64,000 nucleotides of DNA from the NCBI RefSeq assembly GCF_958295425.1, contig NC_081139.1:13232377-13296376 (forward strand), written 5' to 3'. Made by a program: the position numbers and the translations under genes. Below are positions 45,006-57,805 of the stretch, piece after piece. Origin of the DNA: Solea solea. Its lineage: Eukaryota; Chordata; Actinopteri; Pleuronectiformes; Soleidae. Every line of letters begins with the position of its first letter. Positions within the stretch are counted from its first letter, which is position 1. Below the pieces are notes generated by a model. It saw only the letters and a list, made by a program, of their open reading frames with translations. It was not told the origin of the DNA and searched no databases.

Positions 45006-45139
45006 CCCTTCACTGGTTTTCTTCTCTTCTCGTCTTTGTTGCTTTCTTAACTCTAGTCTTCCTGTGGCTTAGCAGCCGCCTACAACATGCTGGGACTTGG
45101 CTGGAATGGGCCAGTCTGCAAAAAGTCCATCCCGCCACT
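45006..45139 (-). other. plekha6: plekha6 5'-UTR part of the exon that carries the proposed start codon
   Basis: On the minus strand a strong pyrimidine tract and TTCTTCAG acceptor end at 45140. The donor AAG|GTAAGT follows 44993, so the whole exon is 147 bases and internal. At least one more 5' noncoding exon must therefore lie upstream and was not found. The segment before the proposed start has an in-frame stop, so translation cannot enter from upstream in this frame. It carries a short upstream ORF (separate entry). Confidence 0.5.
45080..45130 (-). CDS. Upstream ORF (16 codons) in the plekha6 5' exon
   Basis: An ATG at 45130 in strong context (G at -3 and at +4) opens a 16-codon frame starting MDFLQTGP and ending in TAG at 45080-45082, before the proposed main start at 45005. 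The proposed main start has the same GGGATGG context. The arrangement would allow upstream-ORF control of translation. Whether it is translated cannot be seen from sequence. Confidence 0.35.
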   Translation of the reverse strand: MDFLQTGPFQPSPSML

Positions 45140-47874
45140 CTGAAGAAAATAAGAGAGGAAGGGAAAAGACGGGAAGAGATTCAATCTGCATGTGAACTGA
45201 GAATCGAAAGAAACTGGAAATTTGAAACCTCCAAAGCTCCAGAAACAATCACCCCCCTCCCTTTCTCCTCCCCACTGCTGTCTACCTCCATCGCCCTCTC
45301 TGCTTCTCACCCTCTCCTTTCCTCTGCCTCATCTCCCACTCATTCATTTATCACATCAGTCAGAGCACTTCATTCTGTCCATTTTCACTCCTTTCATTCC
45401 ATTTCCTGTACATTTCTGCCATTGTTGGCTTTCTCTCTCTCTTCCCTCACCTCTGTTTTTTTCCCCTCTCCCTCAGACCTGACCCACATTTCAGACCAGA
45501 CCCACATTTTCACAGTTTGGATGTTGCATGGCAGACAATCAAAGGGTCCACAGCAATATCAGCAGATGAAACAGTTTAGCATGAGGGTATGGCCTGTGTT
45601 TATTTAGAGCTGCTTTAGTCTTTAGGACAGCTGCACAGGTACATTTACACAAGTAAGCTCTATATTTAAAGCTTGTGTATCAAGCATTGAAGAGAAAGCC
45701 GGGCCGACACAATGTAGAGACTTTAATGTGTATTGTGGAGAAACCAGGACTCAAAACTACAGAAATGCTCTATATGATAAACACATTTCTAGTTTTGCAT
45801 CAACTCAACTCACTTCACAGTTTTGCCATTCACATATATGTTCGTACGGCGCATTCATGTGGCACTTTTTCTATCACACACAGCCCAAGGACTGGAAGAG
45901 TCAGGGAATTGAACGATCAGGTTAAAGGATGACCTGCCCAGGCTCCTCCTGCCCCATATGGTAAACGGTCTAGCTTGAGCACTGGAAGAAAAGGCCACTG
46001 CAAAAATAAGTAAACATAAACTCATTCTTAGCTATATTTTACTAGTTTTAAGTTAAGTTTTGTGTCCAATAATAATAAGCTTTTTGATGCTCAAAATGTC
46101 AGACTGAGGCAGATTTAAAACATTCAGCTACTTCAAATAAAACTGAAAAGAAAAGAAAAGAAAACTAGTTTCTGATTGAAAGTTAGGGAATTATCATGCA
46201 ATGACTTAGTTAACAGAAAAACCTGGTTAAAAGTGGTTAGGCCATAATATTTATGAACAGATTCTTTTTAGAGGCCAGAGGTTTTCTGGTTTCAGTGTCT
46301 AATTTGACTAAATAATAGGATGTAAATAGTCAGTGTGGAGTGCAAAAGAGATGGAACACAATTGCTTGAGATTGTTACCTTTTTTTCCAAGTGGCTATAA
46401 AAGAAATTCTAATGCCAGAGTAATTCAAAAATAGTTATGCTGAGACCCTATACTGACTGAACGGCCCAGGGCAACAATTAAAACACGCGCCAGCTTCAGA
46501 TCAAACACACATCCACAGTCTCCTTAGTGTCTGAGTGAGTGTTCACCACTCACCCATGATTATGGGTGTATACTCTGCATTAGTCACAGGACGCCACTCT
46601 GTGGAACACAGGTGTGTCGGGAGGAATCTCTACATTACATGATGGTGCTTTCAAGGACAGGATGAAGTTCATGGCCAGAGGGCTGTAACTCATTCTGCAA
46701 CCTCCACACACCTCCATTCACATGTCCATACAAGCCTCTGCCCCCCCAGTCTATGAAGTCTCATTACTTCATCCAGACTGTTTTGGAAACTCACCGGAAC
46801 AGACTCGCATGCTCCCACACTCCTACTCTGCGTCTGCCAAATCAAACACCTTTGTTGCTCAGACCCAGAGTGCGGCATCATGTTTAAACTTGCACTCAGG
46901 GACACAACTTTAAGGGGCACAATGTGAAAACAACCACCTTCTGATTAGTAGATAGACTGACTTGGCCTACAATTTCCCAATACAGTGAAGTTATGAAGAT
47001 ACGCTGACATTATATTTAGACAGATAGGTGACTTTAGGAAGAAACTCAAACTCGGGCACTTATACCACAGTTACACTCAAAGCAAAAGCTGCTTCATGTG
47101 CACATGATGATGATGAAGATAAAGAATGACGACAGATTGTGAGACTAAATATGTTAGTTTGCAATTGTCATGAATAGTGAACAATTTTTAATTACAGTTG
47201 TCTACATGTGATGATTTAACTTTTGATTATATTTCATTTCTGTCTGTTTTCTTATTTATGAATTAATTTTGCATTGTAAATGGTTTGTGTTTTGTGATTT
47301 TTTTTTAGCAATTTCTCACACTGTCTAAAGGTGCAGTCTGTGTAAAGAGATCATATATCAGGTTCAGTCCACTAATGTGTTGGGAGGCTGCTGGCAGATT
47401 AAAATATCTAATGTGACACGATGATGTCAGCAGCTCATATCTCTACAAAGTGCACAGTGCAACATCCTGCAGTAGCAAATTGCACATGGTGTCTTAATTT
47501 CATTATCACAAGAAAATGAGACTTGCTGCCCCGAGAAAACAAGTTAATTTATCTCTTTATCATGAGATAAATGGCCGTCCTCGGCCTCTGTACAGACGTC
47601 ACCATTTAAAGACTCCACAAAATGAAAAAAATAAAATGCTACCATTACATTTATGATGGAATGAGCTTGAAACGTGAAACGCAGCTCATCAACTGGTGAG
47701 GAGCAATTGTTTGTTTCAATATGGTGGTTGAGGATGAGAGTGTTTAATAAGTGTTTAACGGATTTACTGTGCAGTGAGATATACGAGAAGAATCTTCTAG
47801 CTAAACAAATTAAAAGAGGCTGAAGATTCAGAGTCATATTATTTTGGTTACTTTAAAATAATGACAGTTATCAT

Positions 47875-48140
47875 GGTCCGTGTGTGTGTTTTCCAGGTAT
47901 TGCTCATGTTGTGGGGACCTAAATCTGTTAACAAGTCCCCAAAACGTAAATTATTATATTTTACGATGAAGACATGTTGTATTAGGATGAGGTCAGGGTT
48001 AGGTTAAGGTGATGGTTAAGGTTAGGGTTAGACCAGTAGTAGTTAAGATTAAAGTAAGTCTCCAAGAAATAAATGTAAGTCAATGTAATGTCCTCTGAAG
48101 TCATAGAAAACAGACCGTGTGTGTGTGTGTGTGTGTAGTC
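47875..48140 (+). repeat. Teleost dispersed element with TTAGGG-like units, copy 3
   Basis: TG runs at both ends; TTTTCCAGGTATTGCTCATG, TGTGGGGACCTAAATCTG, then GGTTAAGGTTAGGG, TCTCCAAGAAATAAATG and TCAATGTAATGTCC. The block order is familiar from many fish genomes (recalled). Confidence 0.65.
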
Positions 48141-49147
48141 ATTGCTGTGTACTTCCAGAAATAACTTGTGCATGTACATCCACTCTATAATCAGTGTGTT
48201 CCCATCATAATTTGCTGCTGGCTGCTCCTTCATCTCCCTGCACAGCCTTTAGGGCACAGCCGTCACAACCATTCAGTGGAAGTAGATGTCACCAAACGTC
48301 TCCCTGAGTGGGACAGTAGTATCCACTTTTTTGGACCCCACAAAGATATTGATTATGTTTTTGTTTTGCTTTGTGAATCTGCTTTGATTCCATTTTTTTA
48401 CTGGACAGATAGTATTTTAATGCAAAAAAAAAAAAGAGTCTGTGACAGATCTGTTTGAAAAAAATCTGTTAACTTCTCTTTGGCACGACAAGGTCTTACG
48501 TTGCTTCCCAGAACGATGCTTGAAAACAAAAGGTCGCAAGTCAATCAAAAGGCCGACAAAGATATTATTAGCACTATAAACAACTCTTTTCTCATTTAGC
48601 GTTATGGTTTAAAGTGACTTTCCAAGTTTATTTTCTTTCTTACAGTATACACTTTTGGTTCGTCTCGCTAAACATTTGCATTATTTTTACTATATCAGAA
48701 AAAAATGATTTCAAATGAGAATAAAGGGTGAGGAATCTTTCCATCAGAGAAGAGCTGCAACTTTTACTAATCCATGTGAGCTTACCCAGTCCATCACAGC
48801 TCAGCTTATCACCGCAGAGTTAATTCAGTGTTTGTGTGACTAGTATGGCTGTAGCCCATGGAAACACAAGACATTAACATGTTTGATTTTTTTAGAAAGA
48901 ACCCTTTGTCTTTTGGAATGATGAATGAAAATGTACAGGAGCAGTAAGTTATCTGAGCACTATTATTGATGAAATACTGACATAAATTGTCATGTTTACT
49001 TACAGCAGAAACTGTGTATTTTTAATATGGACAGAACCATGTTAGCACTACACAGTTTATAGAGAGGACACAGCACAGTTTTTGTATTCAGTGCCAGGGA
49101 ATCACTATCTTTGCAAAACAAAATCACAAATATACAATGACATGTTG

Positions 49148-49336
49148 TTAAAGGTCCAGTGTGTAATAGTGTGTGTATATGTTCATATATGTAAATAATT
49201 GCTTTTAAAATAAAAATAGTTTTACAATAAGGCCTGTATGTACTTTAAGTGGAAGCTTACGACACACTGAAGAAGAACAACATCCTTCCTGGTATGTGAC
49301 GGCCACAGTGGTTCTTCTTCCACACAGGGCCTTTAA
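49148..49336. mobile_element. TTAA-flanked MITE, degenerate copy
   Basis: Left end TTAAAGGTCCAGTGTGTAAT; right end CACACAGGGCCTTTAA, the reverse complement with a few mismatches. Both ends carry TTAA. No transposase inside. Confidence 0.6.
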
Positions 49337-50106
49337 CTTGTAGAGGTTAGTGGGTCCTGTGGCTCAAGACTTAAGTGTGTGGACACAAATCACTCAATCC
49401 AACATGTTTACATGTCGCCACAAAAACACATCAACAACTCCGTTAAGCAGATAAACAACAAAACCACTGGCTACATTACTATCACTGCAATACCCAGATT
49501 AGTTTTATGTACAGTAAAATACTTCAGCAGTCATACAGTTCAGTCACTGTAGCCATTTGAAGCTACAGTGTGGCTGTGTCAAGCAAAATGACACAGGATG
49601 AAAGTGACTGAAAACACAAAGAAGCAACCGTGAAATGTTTTAGAAGTGAATTCTACTGCTTTAAAAAAAACAAACCCAGGGGATTCAGACGTTTGACGGG
49701 ATCATGGCTTCTTGCTCCTGCACTGCTGCTGTATGATAAAGGACATACAACTAAGGTTACATAGTTTCTGTTTACAGAGACCAAACTAAATAATATCATC
49801 CACATTTAAAAAGAAATGTTGATGATAAGATATGACAAAATGCAGATGTATTCAAAAATATTTCCTTCAAGTTATTGTATTCACACAAATTAGTCTGTAT
49901 AGTCCATATGAATAGAGCACTGTTTACCTATTTATGACCCTTTTTTTCTCCACAATAAAAACAGATTAGGCTTTAACTTGCAGAGTAAGGACATGCAGAC
50001 TCACCCCCTCTTCACCCACAGGATTTTTTTCACTGTTATTAAACCTCCAGCCAAATAAATCCCGAGGCTTGGCGGCAGAGTGCATACGCCGGGATTTAAA
50101 ATTAGA

Positions 50107-50119
50107 TGACCTTTGACCT
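50107..50119 (-). promoter_or_regulatory. Consensus DR1 nuclear-receptor site
   Basis: On the minus strand AGGTCAAAGGTCA, an exact direct repeat with one-base spacing (PPAR/RXR, HNF4, COUP-TF type). Not inside a recognised repeat. Position is about 5 kb upstream of the plekha6 5' exon. Confidence 0.4.
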
Positions 50120-50578
50120 TGTCTGTGTTGCATGTTAGAGAGGACTATGAGACCGGTGCAGCGAGTGTGTGTGTGGCTATTCCAAAAGAAGAGTTTACAC
50201 TCATTTAAAAACACGATGGACTCAAACTCTTTGATTTGTCTTGTTGATTATTTATTCGATTTGTAATATTACATTTCAGGTGGCCTCTCACAACTTCCAT
50301 GAACCTCCAAAACTCCACAACACTCATCAGGATCCCTGATAAGAATAACACAGTCAAACTAAGTCTGTAGCTGACACACACTGAAGTCCTGCCCCTGACT
50401 CAAAATAACTCATACATTTCCGTGGGAATCAGTTGGAATATTCCTCTCATCCTGATTAGACATGTCCTGGTGGACAACACCAGTGACCTCACAACTGAGA
50501 GAGGGGCATCTGCATTCTTAAGCAGAGTGAGGGATGAAACCACAATAGGAGGGGCAACAGTTATATAACTGAGTTGGT

Positions 50579-50615
50579 GTGATGATGATGACGATGATGA
50601 TGATGATTATGATGA
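50579..50615. repeat. (GAT)n-type trinucleotide repeat
   Basis: Imperfect GATGATGAC/GATTAT units. Confidence 0.85.
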
Positions 50616-50693
50616 AGGGTGTGTGTCTATGTGTGTGTGTGGTCAGCAGGGGCACAGTGATTACCGTGCTGTGTCTGACAGGCAACAATGAGA

Positions 50694-50694
<1 letters not shown>

Positions 50695-50755
<61 letters not shown>
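50695..50755. repeat. (TTA)n microsatellite
   Basis: About 20 TTA units with one interruption at the end. Confidence 0.95.
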
Positions 50756-50757
<2 letters not shown>

Positions 50758-51094
50758 TAGAGTTATTGCTGAGAATCAGTAAGCAGAGTGGAGATGTTTG
50801 TGACATGTGTGGCTAAAACCTGACTGATTAAGAGTTCATATTTCTGTATGATGTTCTTAGATTTTGTGGCAGCTCTGTATCATCAAGCAAAGTAAGCTCA
50901 GTAGACTGAAACTTAAATGTGAACTGGATTGCATGTTTGTTTGTTTTTCAGCACCACGTTAGAACATCTTTATCAAATGTGTTGAACATTAACATTTTGA
51001 TATTAAAAGTATCCTCCTGACATTGTTGGTTGAGCCTTACAGCATCCTACTGTTCTCTAACACTGTGTCTTGTCATGTCTTTTCTTCCCCCATT

Positions 51095-51140
51095 GTAATG
51101 TGGTTTGGACAGAAGCATCTGCTAAATGGGGAAATGTGAC
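51095..51140 (+). mobile_element. SINE tail fragment
   Basis: GGACAGAAGCATCTGCTAAAT is the conserved 3' tail seen in the SINE at 6745-6903, here in plus orientation and without a tRNA-like head. Confidence 0.5.
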
Positions 51141-51315
51141 GTATCCAAAGCATTCATAAATAAAATAAGCTTTAATAGTCAGTCCCACCAGATTATGAAT
51201 GTGTGTGGAAATGACATGGGTGCAGGTGGTCTCCAGCTGTGCCGTCATGAACAGTAGAAGAAGACAAAGGCCATTAACAAGTCCCCGAGGACACAGTGAG
51301 AGCAGGTGGAGAAGA

Positions 51316-51334
51316 GGGGGGGGGGGGGGGGGGG
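51316..51334. repeat. G19 homopolymer
   Basis: Nineteen consecutive G. Confidence 0.95.
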
Positions 51335-53380
51335 TTTGAGAGACTGGGTCAGAGCCAACATTTTCACGTTTATCATTTTGTCAATATTCACATATGTGTG
51401 GCTAGGCTATAGCCGGGTTAGTGTCTCTGGTTTCTCTGATTACAAGTCTCAGATGAGCTGCACAATCAGCCCAACCCAGCTAGCCCTACAAGGACAAGTG
51501 TATAAATAATGGATAGATTAAATCACTCCAGTACACTGTAAACACTGTCAGTGTTCATGTTAATGTACAAATGGATGTCTTTCATTTTCAAAAGCCACAG
51601 AAAACAATATACTGTCACTGAAGTTAGCACTTGCATCAAAATGTGAATAAAGAAAAGCACTTTATGAGGTTTTCTTATATTAAACCATCAGTCTTTTCTT
51701 TTCGTTTTCCTTCCGTACGCATATTATCCAAGTGCTACAATGTGTTTAAACATAAACACAAAACATTCAGCAGTGCCGCAGCCTCAGTACATAAATATTG
51801 TTTCACACGATTAGACTTCAGAACAGGAACTATATGCTTGCTTTGTGCGGACTCTTTTCATTTTTGTTTCCCGAGTAGTAAAATGACGTAAACAACACAT
51901 TTATTCTAATTCTGAACATGTTGAAATCCGCATGTAGCTGATTCATAGACACAGCATAATTGTTAAACATTTTTGAAACAATACGGCGTGCAGTAAATCC
52001 CCAACCACTGTGTTTCAGAAAACTTTACCCAGCACACACACAAGCCCTCCTAAGCTCATCTGATGCATTATAAATGAGCTCTAATCTAATAGAAATGCAT
52101 TAAAGATGCTTCCTGTGTGGTAAGTGAGGGTAAGCGGGTTTGTCACGTGCAACTGCCAACGATCCAGTACAGTCTTACACCTTCCAATGTTTCTTTTAAA
52201 TGTTGTTATAAGGACTGTATTAGACAAGTTACAAATACTCAGTACTCTTAGAACACCTGATCTGTGGTGGAGATCAAGATGAAGTCAACATCTGTGCTCT
52301 AATTGGACCCTACTTTGTGACTGGATTATTATTAAAAATAGACATTACTTACTATTTTAGTGTTGCATTCGCATACAGTTTTTCTATCTATCTAAATAGG
52401 AGCATAATTACAAAATGGTCATAATTGTATCTTGAAGAAGACAGTGATTATTAAACTAGTGATTATAACCATAAAGAAAATCAGGAAAATATTTACTGAC
52501 ATTTTTAATATAAGTGAGAAGCAAGCTAATTTATTTTACAAACACAAACAAATTTGACCCCTGGATCACAGGTGTCAGGCACTTTGACATTGGCTTCATT
52601 CTCTAGACCTGTAGACCATGTCCACTATTAGTATATTCAATCAAGAGAATATTTGTGTAAACTCACCAATAATATTATTTTTCATACTTAAATATATATT
52701 GTCTTCACATGAACAAACCTGAACTTATAATGCAAACTACTGTATAAACACTGATGTAATGTAACAGTTTATGCTTGAGTTAAGTTATGTTTTCTGTTTC
52801 TGTGCATTTTATTTATTTTCTGTTTTTTCTTGTTGTTTTGTTCATACTCAGCCACACCGGTGTCTAGTTAACCTCCCTTCCCTTGTGTATTCAAGCTGCA
52901 TGTTTTAGTTTGTCATTTGTCGGTCCAGCAGTTTTTGTTATGATTGTTTTCTAGTTTACGATGCATTTGCCTGTGTGTTTTTGGATACTGGAGAGATGTG
53001 CTGTATAAATGGGTGTGGATGGCAAAACTGTGTTATAAAGTGCTTTGATAGGTCATCAAAACTAGAAAATCGCTATATAAATATACACCATGTGCCATCC
53101 AATGCCACCTGAAAGCCTCAGGCTGAACAATGCAGTGTCTACAAACCAGTACTGTATTATCTGCCCTCTCCTTTTCCACTGTATTTTAACTAGATATCGT
53201 TGTCTCTCACCCTCACTTCATCCTGTGTATCTCCTCTCATTCACCCTAACAGACTCTCTCCTTAATTTCTCCTCTGCCTTCCCCTCCTCCACACATCTTT
53301 TGTCCCTACTTTTCAATCTGCGCAACGAGGCTGTCCCATAATTGTGGCTGTTGCCATGGTTGTAGTACATGTGAGTCTCT

Positions 53381-53421
53381 GTGTGTGTGTGTGTGTGAGT
53401 ATGTGCGTGTGTGTGTGTAGG
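53381..53421. repeat. (TG)n imperfect microsatellite
   Basis: TG units interrupted near the middle. Confidence 0.9.
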
Positions 53422-54344
53422 GGGGAGTGTCTGCATGCCAGAGCAGAGTGAAGACAGGTACTTAACCTTTAATTCACTTCACATCGCATCCATTAGCAAA
53501 TTAGAAGATAAATAAATATAACTTTTTACTGTTACATCTTGCAGAACAGGAAAGGAACTACACATGAGCTATAACGTTAAACTCATTTAAAGCAACACTT
53601 GGTTTTGCAGATCTAATTTTTTAATCTCTTGTCCTCATCGATTACAAAATGTATCTACAGTGTCTTTACTGGTTGTACCATAATGCCCATGCTCAGAGTA
53701 AAGACATGGCTTTTTCTGGTTATCCTTCTTTTTTATTAAATGCACCCGTTAAAATGATTTTGAAGCTGGTCATTTAAGGGGGGAAAATGTAACGAATTGT
53801 CGAAAAAAAAACTACTCTCCAGCTCCGTGGCTTGTGACAACGGCTCACACACATTACTGAAACATGGTTTATCCAATCCCCTCCAAAGACTACGACACAC
53901 ACAGTATTAGATGACGGGGTGTCAGCAACTCTTTCTCTCTCTCTCTCGCTCCCTTGAGCACACACACAACAGAGTGAGGCTGAATGCTTGAATCAAAGCT
54001 TCTCATCCTACTTTGACTCTGATGAGCTCTGCTGGGAGGATTGCAGAGGAATTGGCTGGGATTAGCTTAATACTGCCATGTGGCATTTAGCACAGCCCCC
54101 GATGACATGCAGACACGCCCACAGGAGAATCTCAGTCTGTTTTTAATCAGCGCGTGTGTATCTTAAGAATGACTCTTCCTTTTAGCATCACTTAGTTTTG
54201 TTTTGTCAACAAACAGGCAGCATTGTGCAGAAGGGAGTCTGCGAGCCAGACACTGCACAAACTGCAAATTGTCCACAAAGGGTTAACACGAGTGGATGAT
54301 AATAATAATTCATACACAATATAAAATACACATAAGATTCAGAG

Positions 54345-54528
54345 CTGGTCCCAACTAACATAGGCCAAAAGGCAGGGTACAGCCTGGACAGGTCGCCAGT
54401 CCATCGCAGGGCCAACATACAGAGACAAACAACCTTTCATTCTCACATTCACACCTACTGCAATTTAGAGTGTCCAATTAAGCATGTTTTTGGTCAGTGG
54501 GAGAAAATCAGGGAACCTGGAGAAAACC

Positions 54529-54572
<44 letters not shown>

Positions 54573-54625
54573 GAGAACATGCAAACTCCATACAGAAAAG
54601 CCCTTGGTTGGACCAACAGTGCTAG
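54345..54625 (+). repeat. Teleost dispersed repeat, copy 4
   Basis: GGACAGGTCGCCAGTCCATC, GTCCAATTAAGCATGTTTTT, a CA run at about 54539-54570 and AACATGCAAACTCCATACAG. The best preserved of four copies. Confidence 0.7.
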
Positions 54626-56067
54626 TACAGTCTTAAATATAAATATTTCAGGTTTTCAAGTATTGACAAATGCTGCATGATCTTCCTTTCCCAAAGAGTC
54701 TGATTTTATTTTATTTTATTTTTTTTTTTAAGACTGTGATGGACACGTTTTTTTTTTTTTTAAAAAAAAAGAAAAAAGTGACACAGACACGAGACCCAAC
54801 CCACCCCTGTGTTTTCTCGCCTGCATCTTTTCTTGTTGCTGGGACCTCAGACACGGTCAGTGTATGTTACGCCCTGTTTGTGGTTAGCACAGCTGAGAGG
54901 CTGAGTGGTAATTACATCCTCAGACAACACAACATTTTTACCAGAACTACATATGCTTTGACACAACACACACACACTGTCTATTTGACCACATTTACCA
55001 CCAACTTTACAGCGCATGCTGCCTATGTTATTGTTCCACCCAAAATGTGGGTATGTCAGCATGTCCGTCTTTCACTGGTCCATGCTGTGCTGCCAGCGAA
55101 CATCAGCTCAGGTGGCATCCACTGCCGCACAAACCAACCCCATCTGTCTGTGCTGCTGCTCTTGTGTTCATGGTACAAACGGCATGATGATACGAGCCTG
55201 TACTGTGCCCAGTGTTCACTGCATTCTGCTCAGCGAAGCAGAAACAACAGACAGAGGCTTTCACCTCACACACTTGCAAACCAACCAATGAGCACATTAA
55301 TTTTAGACAACACATGGAGGGGGAAGCAGTGAATACATAATTTATTCCTGGCTCCAAATACACATGTACGTTCACTGGAGCTACCATTCTGGTTTTATTT
55401 ATAAATGCACACTAGTGAAAATACTCAATCCCTAATCAATACACTTCCTTTTATTGCTAATAAAAACCACAGATTGAAGCCATGGTTCCATGAGCCAAAC
55501 ACACAACATGCATGTCACTCACCATGTTGCCTCATCCCTGTTGTTCTCTCTTACACATGTATTCCAACGTGTGTTTATCCTCTGATGAGCAGTGTGGAAA
55601 GATGGTGTGAGCGCACCATTCATCCGTCAGTCCTAACCATTGTATATGTCACCACCGCTTAACAATAGATCCTCCAGTAAAGGGAGCTGAGCAGGCGACT
55701 GAATGCAGGACAATAAAAGGCAATCTCTCCTCACACTGGGATGGTTGGAGGGAGGCTACGGAGCATGCCCGGTAAAAGCCAGAAAATCCCTGGGTATTAG
55801 AGCATCACATGACCACCGTCAGTCACAGTGCAAGTGGAGGAGATGAAAAGAGGGAGAGAAGGAAGGAGCAGCAGCAGCAGAGAGAGAGAGGGCTAGAGTG
55901 AATGGGTGGAGGGGGGCGACATCACAGTGCTGTTCAATTTTCCCTTTTCATTGCAGTGCTGGGGCACATAGAAGGAGGCATGAGCCAATGAGATATGAGC
56001 CCTGTCTGCTACTGAGAACCCCTCCCTGAGCACAAAAAACCAAGAGACGCAAACATGGACAGTGAAA

Positions 56068-56091
56068 GAGAGAGAGAGAGAGAGAGAGAGA
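56068..56091. repeat. (GA)n microsatellite
   Basis: About 12 GA units. Confidence 0.9.
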
Positions 56092-57789
56092 CAAAGAAAA
56101 CCTCAAAGAGAGAGGCAAGACACTGGTACAAGGCGTCGCCTACGCACATGAAGACAAAAGGTAGCCATTAATGTTTGACCTGCTGTGTTTACATAAACAC
56201 AGAGAAGACCAGAACAGGGACGACATCAAATTAGGAAATCTCAGTATATCTCTGCATCTCAGTAATATGCCAGATGATATCTGATATTTGTCATTTTCCA
56301 TGTCTCTTGCCTCAGATTGAGTGCACACTAACCATGATGAGCAAAAGCTGACGGGACAGTCACAAAAATTCAAACAACAAAAACAAATTTCACAGCAATA
56401 TGTCAGTATTTATGGAGAAGAAATGCACAACGTTGGACAAAAATGACTCAATCGAACACATTTTAGAGTGTGAATGTGAATCTGTGTGCTTTCTGTGACT
56501 GTTTCTTGTCTCCCTGATGTTTTTTGACAGCATCATGTAGTTTTTGTTTTGTTTAGTTTTTTTCTGTGTAATGTCTTCATGTTATTTTATTTAATTTTGC
56601 GGGGTGACCTTGAAAAAGAGAACATGCTCTCAGCGGCCCTTTCCAGTTTTAAATTGAGGATGATGACAATATTGATGATGATGAGGTTCCAGCTAAGTGA
56701 TTTACTTGTATATTATTGAATTATCTGAATCACGTGGTACCACGTCGGTTACATTGTCTGCCTCCCACTGATGTGTTTGTGAGAGAAAATCAATTTTAAA
56801 TATCTGCAGCTGTATTCAGAGGAGGCGGAAGTGGTGGTGGCCTGAGTGCTGAAGAGTCTTTCATTGAGAAAAGATAAGACTGTGCAAAAAAATAGTTTTT
56901 TACCGTTTCCATTCTTCCAGGAGTCATCTGGTGGGAAGCTTGGATTCCCCACAAAACAAGCCCACGTTTGAATCATAACAGAGATGCGAGGGCACTTGTT
57001 TTATTCACAGACTGAGCAGCAGCCAACACTTGGCACAGTGTAGCATCCTTCTGAAAGAAGAGTGGAGAAAAGCTTGACCAGACCTAGACTCATGGTGGGT
57101 GGCCATCTGTCTTAAAAGAAAGCGAAGGAAGGAGACAGACAGAGAGAGAACAGAGAGAAAGAGAAATTAACACAAGTTCCAAGCAGAGATGTTCGAAAAG
57201 CTGAAACAGTACATGACTAAGACGAGGATAATGATGTGAGGGCAGTGATTTATAACAAAGCAAGATGAAATACATGCTGTCCAAGCAGCAGACTACAGTT
57301 CCAGGCCAGTTCAAGACCAAATATTTCAGGCCACAGTCATGGACAGGAAATAGTTATGAGGGTCCCTTTTCAGCCAAATGCACTTCAAAAAGTTGAAACC
57401 CCATCATGTTGATATGCATGTCCATAGAAATGTGAACAGTCACCAAATACAGGATCATAAAATATGTTCCTTGCGTATTGTAATTAGGGATAAAAAAAGT
57501 TATACACAAATTTATATTACACATTTTTAAACAGCACTTTTAATGACGCTAAAAGACAAATACAAATCTGCTAATATCAAAAACAAGCAAAATATAAAAT
57601 GCATTTCATTAATCACGTTAGTAATAATAATTCTAAAGAGGTGGGTTAAAGGTGGACAGGTCAGTGCAGTCTGTCTCCTCAATGCTTGGGCTTACAGGAT
57701 GTTGGCATCAGAGGCAGCAGAAGGAGTTTGCCTCTTCTAGAAGGGGCTGTTACTCCAGCTGTTATTCTGGACTGAGAAGCAGAATAAAT

Positions 57790-57805
57790 AGCGCCCTCTG
57801 GTGTA
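57790..57805 (-). promoter_or_regulatory. CTCF-like core between slc2a10 and plekha6
   Basis: Minus strand ACACCAGAGGGCGC differs from the CTCF core CCACYAGRGGGCRC only at the first base. It lies about 1.4 kb beyond the slc2a10 stop, where a boundary between the two genes would be reasonable. Function is inferred. Confidence 0.35.

Noticed and set aside
50579..50782. Open frame across GAT and TTA repeats
   Set aside because: Pure microsatellite translation (poly-Met and poly-Tyr).
54670..55332. A 220-codon plus-strand open frame
   Set aside because: It begins in poly-T and poly-A sequence, has no recognisable motif or start context, and its residue mix (Cys, His, Thr from CA-rich DNA) looks like noncoding sequence.
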